From Gammaproteobacteria bacterium (GTDB taxonomy: Bacteria; Pseudomonadota; Gammaproteobacteria; SZUA-152), in NCBI GenBank assembly GCA_030613605.1, contig JAUWLO010000072.1, positions 1-9,297 of the forward strand: a stretch of 9,297 nucleotides of DNA. The letters run 5' to 3'. Under the pieces are notes generated by a model. That model saw nothing but the letters and a program-made list of their open reading frames with translations. It ran no database searches and had not been told where the DNA came from. Positions 6,301-9,297 of the stretch are shown here, in pieces; the first letter of the stretch is position 1, and each line of letters starts with the position of its first letter. The position numbers were made by a program, and so were the translations under genes.

Positions 6301-6376
6301 AAGGGGGCAGACCCCTCTAATAATAGGGGACAGACCCCAATTAAAAAATAGAGTCAATGGGGTCAGACTCCTTTAA
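6301..6376 (+). repeat. Triple cluster of GGGGTCAGA-family repeats
   Basis: Three copies in one spacer: AAGGGGGCAGACCCCTC (6301-6317), AGGGGACAGACCCC (6325-6338) and GGGGTCAGACTCCTTTAA (6359-6376). Each differs from the best copy by one or two bases, at different positions. The cluster fills the whole space between the stop of the four-helix protein and the lipoprotein's ribosome binding site. It is the densest clustering in the window. Confidence 0.88.
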
Positions 6377-6396
6377 CCTCTTTGTATGGAGATTTT

Positions 6397-6558
6397 ATGA
6401 GATATGTGTTGTCGGCTATTTTTGCCATTTTTCTTCTTGGTGCTTGCTCGCCAGAGGTAGGGAGTGAGGGTTGGTGTAAGTCTCTAAAAGAAAAAAATGT
6501 GGCTGACTGGTCTTCCCAGGAAGCAAAGGATTTCCCCAGGCATTGTATTTTCAAGTAG
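6397..6558 (+). CDS. Small lipoprotein, DUF3012-like
   Basis: 53 residues, short enough to be missed by length-filtered gene calling. ATG at 6397 follows GGAG (6388-6391) with good spacing. It begins with a lipoprotein signal peptide (MRYVLSAIFAIFLLGAC); the lipobox LGAC puts the lipid-bearing cysteine at residue 17. The mature part, CSPEVGSEGWCKSLKEK, then NVADWSSQEAKDF and HCIF, agrees with the DUF3012 family as I remember it: a tiny lipoprotein of gammaproteobacteria with a conserved CSPEVGS start, a Trp-Cys pair and a second Cys near the end (here Cys27 and Cys51, which could form a disulfide). No function is known. It ends with Lys-stop at 6558, 22 bases before the next repeat. Confidence 0.85.
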   Translation: MRYVLSAIFAIFLLGACSPEVGSEGWCKSLKEKNVADWSSQEAKDFPRHCIFK

Positions 6559-6580
6559 CTATAATTGTAGGAAAAGTAAT

Positions 6581-6600
6581 TAAAGGGTCAGACCCCTTTA
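6581..6600 (+). repeat. GGGGTCAGA-family repeat, palindromic copy
   Basis: TAAAGGGTCAGACCCCTTTA, one G shorter in the left arm than the best copy, followed by an A-run. It lies directly behind the DUF3012-like lipoprotein gene. Confidence 0.85.
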
Positions 6601-6606
6601 AAAAAT

Positions 6607-6650
6607 GGGGTAAGAGAGTTTATGCCCAGAGGGTGCAATTGTTTCTAATA
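6607..6650 (+). repeat. Interrupted type B GGGGTCAGA-family repeat
   Basis: GGGGTAAGAGAG (6607-6618) and GTGCAATTGTTTCTAATA (6633-6650) are the two parts of a type B copy, separated by about 14 extra bases (6619-6632). The closing palindrome is incomplete: TTTCTAATAT is followed by AAGG instead of TAGAAA. It lies immediately before the 80-residue membrane protein gene. Confidence 0.65.
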
Positions 6651-6678
6651 TAAGGTGGTATGAATACTAGATAAAATC

Positions 6679-6921
6679 ATGGATTTAGAGTTGCTTGAAA
6701 AATTCTTTTTATGGTGCATGTTGGTAAATACTGCCGTGTATGCGTTTACTGCGATCGCATTATTTGCCATACGTGATTTTGTCTATAACATTCATAACAA
6801 GTTATTTAATATGGACAGGGAAGCCGTCGACAAATCAACGCAGAAGTATTTGGCTAACTTTAAGCTTCTAATAACCGTTTTCAATTTCGCGCCCTGGATA
6901 GCGATTCTTATTATAAAATAA
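6679..6921 (+). CDS. Two-helix membrane protein, DUF6868-like
   Basis: 80 residues with hydrophobic helices at about 8-31 and 58-79 and a short charged loop (NIHNKLFNMDREAVDKSTQ) between them. The pattern MDLELL, FLWC, then a loop with LFNMDRE and a second helix with FN-x2-PW agrees with DUF6868 as I remember it; function unknown. There is no good ribosome binding site directly before the ATG. A five-codon mini-ORF (MNTR-stop, 6660-6674) starts just after AAGGTGG and ends 4 bases before this ATG, so translation might be coupled, though AAGGTGG lies very close to the mini-ORF start. Confidence 0.82.
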   Translation: MDLELLEKFFLWCMLVNTAVYAFTAIALFAIRDFVYNIHNKLFNMDREAVDKSTQKYLANFKLLITVFNFAPWIAILIIK

Positions 6922-6942
6922 ATAGGGCTAGTCTCTATTAAA
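6921..6942 (+). repeat. Weak, degenerate GGGGTCAGA-family repeat
   Basis: AATAGGGCTAGTCTCTATT keeps the palindromic layout and AT flanks of the family, but the head is decayed. It is included because it stands right at the gene end, where other copies stand; on sequence alone it would be doubtful. Confidence 0.4.
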
Positions 6943-6956
6943 TTTAGCTATAAAAT

Positions 6957-6976
6957 AAAGGGGGCAGACCCCTTTT
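6957..6976 (+). repeat. GGGGTCAGA-family repeat, palindromic copy
   Basis: AAAGGGGGCAGACCCCTTTT differs from the best copy by T to G in the head, as the copies at 3543 and 6301 also do. The T-run makes it a plausible weak terminator behind the 80-residue membrane protein gene. Confidence 0.87.
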
Positions 6977-7025
6977 GTAGTTAGCAGGCGGCCAGTTATA
7001 TGGTCAATTATTGTAAAGGATTTAT

Positions 7026-7058
7026 ATGATGTATAAAAAACAAGGAGAAGTGTTATGA
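7026..7058 (+). CDS. Possible 10-codon leader peptide overlapping the DUF2892 gene start
   Basis: ATG ATG TAT AAA AAA CAA GGA GAA GTG TTA TGA encodes MMYKKQGEVL. It has its own AAAGGA (7015-7020) at 5 bases spacing, and its stop overlaps the next start as ATGA at 7055-7058. This arrangement would allow translational coupling. The downstream gene also has its own AGGAG, which lies inside this mini-ORF. It may be chance. Confidence 0.3.
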   Translation: MMYKKQGEVL

Positions 7059-7273
7059 AATTATCATTTAATGTCGGTGGCTTGGATCGTGCGATCCGTA
7101 TGATCGTAGGGGTTGCGCTTGCTGCGGTAGCTTATTTTGGAATTCTGTCTGGTACAGGCGCAATTATTGCCTACGTTCTTGCCGCTGTAGCTATCGTAAC
7201 CGGGCTTGTTAAATTTTGCCCTGCATATGCCATCTTTGGTATTAACTCCTGCAAAGTGGAATCCTCTAACTGA
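7055..7273 (+). CDS. DUF2892 (YgaP-like) small inner-membrane protein
   Basis: 72 residues; ATG preceded by AGGAG with good spacing. Family hallmarks of DUF2892 are visible: an N-terminal FNVGGLDRAIRMIVGVAL, two membrane helices at about 12-31 and 35-53, then FCPAYAIFGINSC. In E. coli YgaP the same two-helix unit follows a rhodanese domain; here it stands alone, as in many bacteria. Cys55 and Cys66 are typical positions. Free-standing DUF2892 proteins are often linked with sulfur or thiol metabolism, but nothing nearby supports that here. It lies between repeat copies at 6957-6976 and 7277-7298. Confidence 0.92.
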   Translation: MKLSFNVGGLDRAIRMIVGVALAAVAYFGILSGTGAIIAYVLAAVAIVTGLVKFCPAYAIFGINSCKVESSN

Positions 7274-7276
7274 AAG

Positions 7277-7298
7277 TAAAGGGCCTGACTCCTTTAAT
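7277..7298 (-). repeat. GGGGTCAGA-family repeat, apparently inverted copy
   Basis: TAAAGGGCCTGACTCCTTTA reads, on the minus strand, AAAGGAGTCAGGCCCTTT, which carries the TCAG centre of the family. It is the only clear copy in this orientation. It ends about 13 bases before the diguanylate cyclase start and is the last clear copy in the window. Confidence 0.7.
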
Positions 7299-7310
7299 TA
7301 GCGATTTGTC

Positions 7311-8138
7311 ATGAAAGACCGTATTAATATTGCATTATTTATTTCAATGCTGGTTATATTTGGACTGGACCTGGTCTCGCCATTAGGTGTCGCAGCTGGT
7401 ACTCCTTATGGTCTGGTGGTGTTCGCTACCATCTGGACTAAGAGAATCAATGAAACTTACCTGGTTGCGTTAGTAGGTATCTCATTTACTATTCTTGGAT
7501 ATTTTCTATCACCAAGCATTGTAAGTGCTATGCATGCGGTTATCATTAACCGTGCTCTTGCAGTGATTATTATCGTAGCTTCGGCTCTATTGGTAATTCG
7601 ACATAAAAAAGCCCATCAACATATTGAAGATCTAAACATCCTTACAACGACCGATCCATTAACAGGGGTTAAAAACCGGCTGGCATTTGATCGGATAATG
7701 GGAGAAGAGATTGTACGAGATATTCGATATAAAAGAGATTTGTCATTAGCGATTATAGATATTGATAATTTGAAAAACATTAATGATACATTCGGGCACG
7801 ACAAAGGGGACGAAGTAATTAAAGGTGCTGCAGATGAAATTAGAAATGCGGTCAGAAAAACAGATCCCGTATGTAGGTTGGGTGGTGATGAATTTGCTAT
7901 TATTTTCATTGAGACGGATATAGAGAAAGCAAGGAGTCTCGTAGAGACTATCCGTAATAAAATCGCTCACAATCCAATATTAGAAGCAGCTGAAGTAACC
8001 GTGAGTATTGGTATCGCAAAACTTGATGATAATGACAATACCGCTACGCTATATAAACGAGCAGATGAGGCGCTATATTTATCGAAAAGACAGGGTAGAA
8101 ACAGGGTCACAACTGTGCCGAATGCAGCAAATGGATAA
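7311..8138 (+). CDS. Membrane-bound GGDEF diguanylate cyclase
   Basis: 275 residues. Residues 1-98 hold about four membrane helices (roughly 6-22, 28-43, 50-67 and 79-97) with very short loops, so the sensor part is membrane-embedded with no large periplasmic domain. A short linker helix leads to the GGDEF domain (about 112-270). It has DPLTGVKNR (115-123), the metal-binding DIDNLKNIND region and an intact GGDEF at 191-195, so it should make c-di-GMP from two GTP. The RKTD at 182-185, exactly five residues before GGDEF, is an intact inhibitory I-site, so product feedback is expected. No EAL domain. The start has no strong ribosome binding site; MKDRINIALF is a natural membrane-protein beginning. 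It stands next to the last repeat; no c-di-GMP effector is nearby. Confidence 0.94.
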   Translation: MKDRINIALFISMLVIFGLDLVSPLGVAAGTPYGLVVFATIWTKRINETYLVALVGISFTILGYFLSPSIVSAMHAVIINRALAVIIIVASALLVIRHKKAHQHIEDLNILTTTDPLTGVKNRLAFDRIMGEEIVRDIRYKRDLSLAIIDIDNLKNINDTFGHDKGDEVIKGAADEIRNAVRKTDPVCRLGGDEFAIIFIETDIEKARSLVETIRNKIAHNPILEAAEVTVSIGIAKLDDNDNTATLYKRADEALYLSKRQGRNRVTTVPNAANG

Positions 8139-8179
8139 AATCGACGAAGTGAGACTCAATTGATATTGGTGAAATTCTG

Positions 8180-8464
8180 ATGAAAAAACTAAAAAACGAG
8201 AAAGAACTGGTTAAGAAGGCAATCGCTTTGGGTGTGGAGTACGGCGAGAAACGTGGCGCGGTTGAGTTTGAGGCCACAGATTCAGCTACTGAAAAGCTCG
8301 AGTATATTTATCGATTGCTTATTCATGACAAGTTGATATCGCCAATTCCTGAGACTGATATTTCCCAGAAAACAATTAGGCATAAATTAGCAATGTGGGC
8401 ATCGAAACAAAACGATGGCATTAAACCGCTTATAGAGGCGGCCATTAAAAATTTGGCAAAGTAA
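8180..8464 (+). CDS. Small conserved hypothetical protein, DUF5062-like
   Basis: 94 residues, helical and basic, no membrane segment. It starts 41 bases after the cyclase with a weak GGTGA (8168-8172). The pattern MKKLKNEKELVKKAIALGVE, then YGEKRGAVEF, YIYRLLIHDKLISPI and HKLAMWASKQ agrees with DUF5062 as I remember it from Vibrio and Shewanella, where the protein has no known role. It may share a transcript with the cyclase, since there is no terminator between them. The match is from memory, so the family name is tentative; that it is a real gene is likely from its composition and length. Confidence 0.78.
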   Translation: MKKLKNEKELVKKAIALGVEYGEKRGAVEFEATDSATEKLEYIYRLLIHDKLISPIPETDISQKTIRHKLAMWASKQNDGIKPLIEAAIKNLAK

Positions 8465-8572
8465 TGAGTGAGTTGAATAATGAAAGAAATGGGGTGAAGC
8501 GCTATTAACTAAACACAATCAGGGGTAGTAGGGGCTGCCACCTTTTACAATTCAAATCTGAAGGGGCAAGTT

Positions 8573-8830
8573 ATGACCGATGATAAACGCAAGGGAGAGC
8601 AGGCGATTCCGGATAATGTCGAAGATTATCTGAATCTTTTTCAACAGGATGTTTTGGGTGAGATTAAGGAAAATGGCTGGTCGTTAAAGTTTGTGCGCCG
8701 TTCCTCCGGCGATCAATTAACGATTGTATTAGAAAACACAGTCGGTCATGAAATCGCCGTGCTGGAAGAAGACGGTGAAATAAATTACGAGTCTGGCATC
8801 ATGATCAGGCAAGACAGGGAATTACATTAA
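8573..8830 (+). CDS. Small conserved hypothetical protein
   Basis: 85 residues, acidic, cytoplasmic. AAGGGG (8561-8566) precedes the ATG. VEDYLNLFQQDVLGEIKENG is a helix, followed by WSLKFVRRS, then a beta-like stretch ending in HEIAVLEEDGEINY. Proteins with the same order (a helix, a W-x-LKFVRRP block, then an AVLEEDG-x-IN strand) occur in Pseudomonas and Marinobacter as I recall, all uncharacterised. The 108 bases before it (8465-8572) hold only a very degenerate sequence around 8521-8546 that might be a decayed repeat. Confidence 0.8.
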   Translation: MTDDKRKGEQAIPDNVEDYLNLFQQDVLGEIKENGWSLKFVRRSSGDQLTIVLENTVGHEIAVLEEDGEINYESGIMIRQDRELH

Positions 8831-8845
8831 AAGGTTCATTGCTTT

Positions 8846-9130
8846 ATGAAAACTGATTCTATGACGAATCTTTTGAAACAAAAGAATGCTGAGATATCGA
8901 CGGTAAAAGCCAATAAGATTTTAGTGGCTTTGGAGATTCTCGAAGAGAAAGAGCGCCCGAGCTCAAAATATGCCGATAAAATTAAAAAATATAAAGCGCT
9001 AACGTCTAAGGGTTTAGTCTATGGAGAAAATAAGGAAAACCCCAACAGCCCGGAACAGACGACCCCAGTTTATTATCCAGAAAAGTTTGATGAGCTTTTA
9101 GCGCTCATCCAGATAGAAGCATCTGAATAA
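8846..9130 (+). CDS. Small conserved hypothetical protein, possible winged-helix type
   Basis: 94 residues, 15 bases after the preceding gene, with AAAAGG (8829-8834) upstream; probably co-transcribed with it. MTNLLKQKNAEISTVKANKI, then LVALEILEEKERPSSKYADK, YKALTSKGLVYGEN and a C-terminal TTPVYYPEKFDELLALI. I recall this order (ANK-x-LL, EEK-x-RPSSK, K-x-LT-x-x-GL-x-YG-x-N, then a Y-rich ending) as a C-terminal module of various phage and accessory proteins, and it looks like a small winged-helix fold, which would suggest nucleic-acid binding. This is inference from pattern only. Its stop TAA overlaps the next ATG by one base (TAATG). Confidence 0.8.
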   Translation: MKTDSMTNLLKQKNAEISTVKANKILVALEILEEKERPSSKYADKIKKYKALTSKGLVYGENKENPNSPEQTTPVYYPEKFDELLALIQIEASE

Positions 9131-9297
9131 TGAAGTTAAACATCATAATAGGTTGTCTATTTTTTGCATGTTCTACGCTATTGTTTGCCGGCGATGTAAT
9201 TTCTAAGGCTCCTTCAAGTCCAGATACCTCCGAAAAATATATTTTTTATATGCATGGCTCCGTAGAGGAAGAGGAAGGCTCAACCGAGAAGTATGAG
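9130..9297 (+). CDS. Exported protein, possible alpha/beta-hydrolase-like, 3'-truncated by window edge
   Basis: 56 codons are visible, open to the right edge. It begins with a signal peptide (MKLNIIIGCLFFACSTLLFA), with likely cleavage after Ala20 (FA-GD), so the product is exported. The mature part has KYIFYMHGSVEEEEG: a beta strand followed by HG, like the oxyanion-hole strand of alpha/beta hydrolases. I recall periplasmic proteins with YIFYLHG near the N-terminus that are annotated as alpha/beta hydrolases. The catalytic triad would lie beyond the window, so this cannot be confirmed. The ATG overlaps the preceding stop (TAATG), indicating a shared transcript and translational coupling. Confidence 0.7.
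   Translation, partial: MKLNIIIGCLFFACSTLLFAGDVISKAPSSPDTSEKYIFYMHGSVEEEEGSTEKYE

Noticed and set aside
6363..6554. 63-residue minus-strand ORF.
   Set aside because: It is the antisense of the DUF3012-like lipoprotein gene, which has a ribosome binding site, lipobox and family motifs.
3509..7298. CRISPR array.
   Set aside because: Repeats are short, of unequal sequence, and hundreds of bases apart with genes between them; there are no regular spacers and no cas genes.
3505..7300. Integron gene-cassette array (single small genes, mostly one strand, repeat between each).
   Set aside because: I find no attC-type pairs (GTTRRRY with RYYYAAC) in the spacers and no integrase gene. The repeat is a 19-base palindrome, much shorter than attC sites, and one gene runs in the opposite direction.
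8137..8165. Possible repeat copy (GAAGTGAGACTCAATTGATATTG) after the cyclase gene.
   Set aside because: Only AGACTC and CAATTG resemble the family; the GGGG head is missing, so chance resemblance is as likely.
8519..8546. Possible decayed repeat (AGGGGTAGTAGGGG then CTGCCACCTTTT).
   Set aside because: The GGGG and CCTTTT ends fit, but the centre does not match TCAGA; too degenerate to call.

Overview
The window reads as chromosomal DNA of a gammaproteobacterium, probably aquatic or marine. The evidence is a class II ribonucleotide reductase split into two genes in the NrdJa/NrdJb manner known from Pseudomonas, plus several small conserved families that I associate with gammaproteobacteria (DUF3012-like, DUF6868-like, DUF2892, DUF5062-like). 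No rRNA, tRNA, CRISPR array, transposase or integrase gene is visible. All family names come from reading the proteins, not from a database search.

Layout. (1) 1-2603: the 3' part of nrdJa, whose start lies left of the window, then complete nrdJb; together they make deoxyribonucleotides with adenosylcobalamin and thioredoxin. Behind them lie a large imperfect inverted repeat (2613-2717) and a clean intrinsic terminator (2742-2770), which closes this core-type block. (2) 2791-3504: an AT-richer orphan gene with its own strong ribosome binding site, encoding a coiled-coil protein of unknown function. (3) About 3505-7300: single small genes separated by copies of a short repeat whose head is GGGGTCAGA. 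The best copies form the near-perfect palindrome AAAGGGGTCAGACCCCTTT. The genes are a Tat-exported intradiol dioxygenase, a short MscS-type channel, a small beta-rich protein, a minus-strand 77-residue protein, a four-helix membrane protein, a 53-residue lipoprotein, a two-helix membrane protein, a DUF2892 membrane protein and, just after the last copy, a membrane diguanylate cyclase. A strongly foldable non-coding stretch (about 4861-4976) lies between the channel gene and the next repeat. (4) 8180-9297: small cytoplasmic proteins of unknown function and the start of an exported protein, closely packed, with no clear repeat copies.

The genes in part 3 do not form an obvious pathway. Most act in or across the envelope (export, channel, lipoprotein, small membrane proteins, c-di-GMP signalling), but the stronger link is architectural. 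Nearly every gene has a GGGGTCAGA repeat directly upstream, nearly all copies point the same way as the genes, and unrelated genes share the same spacer. That looks like an accessory region built up by insertion of one-gene modules, or a region colonised by a directional palindromic repeat. It lacks recognisable integron attC sites. The repeat family and the foldable stretch at 4861-4976 are the parts most worth a second look.
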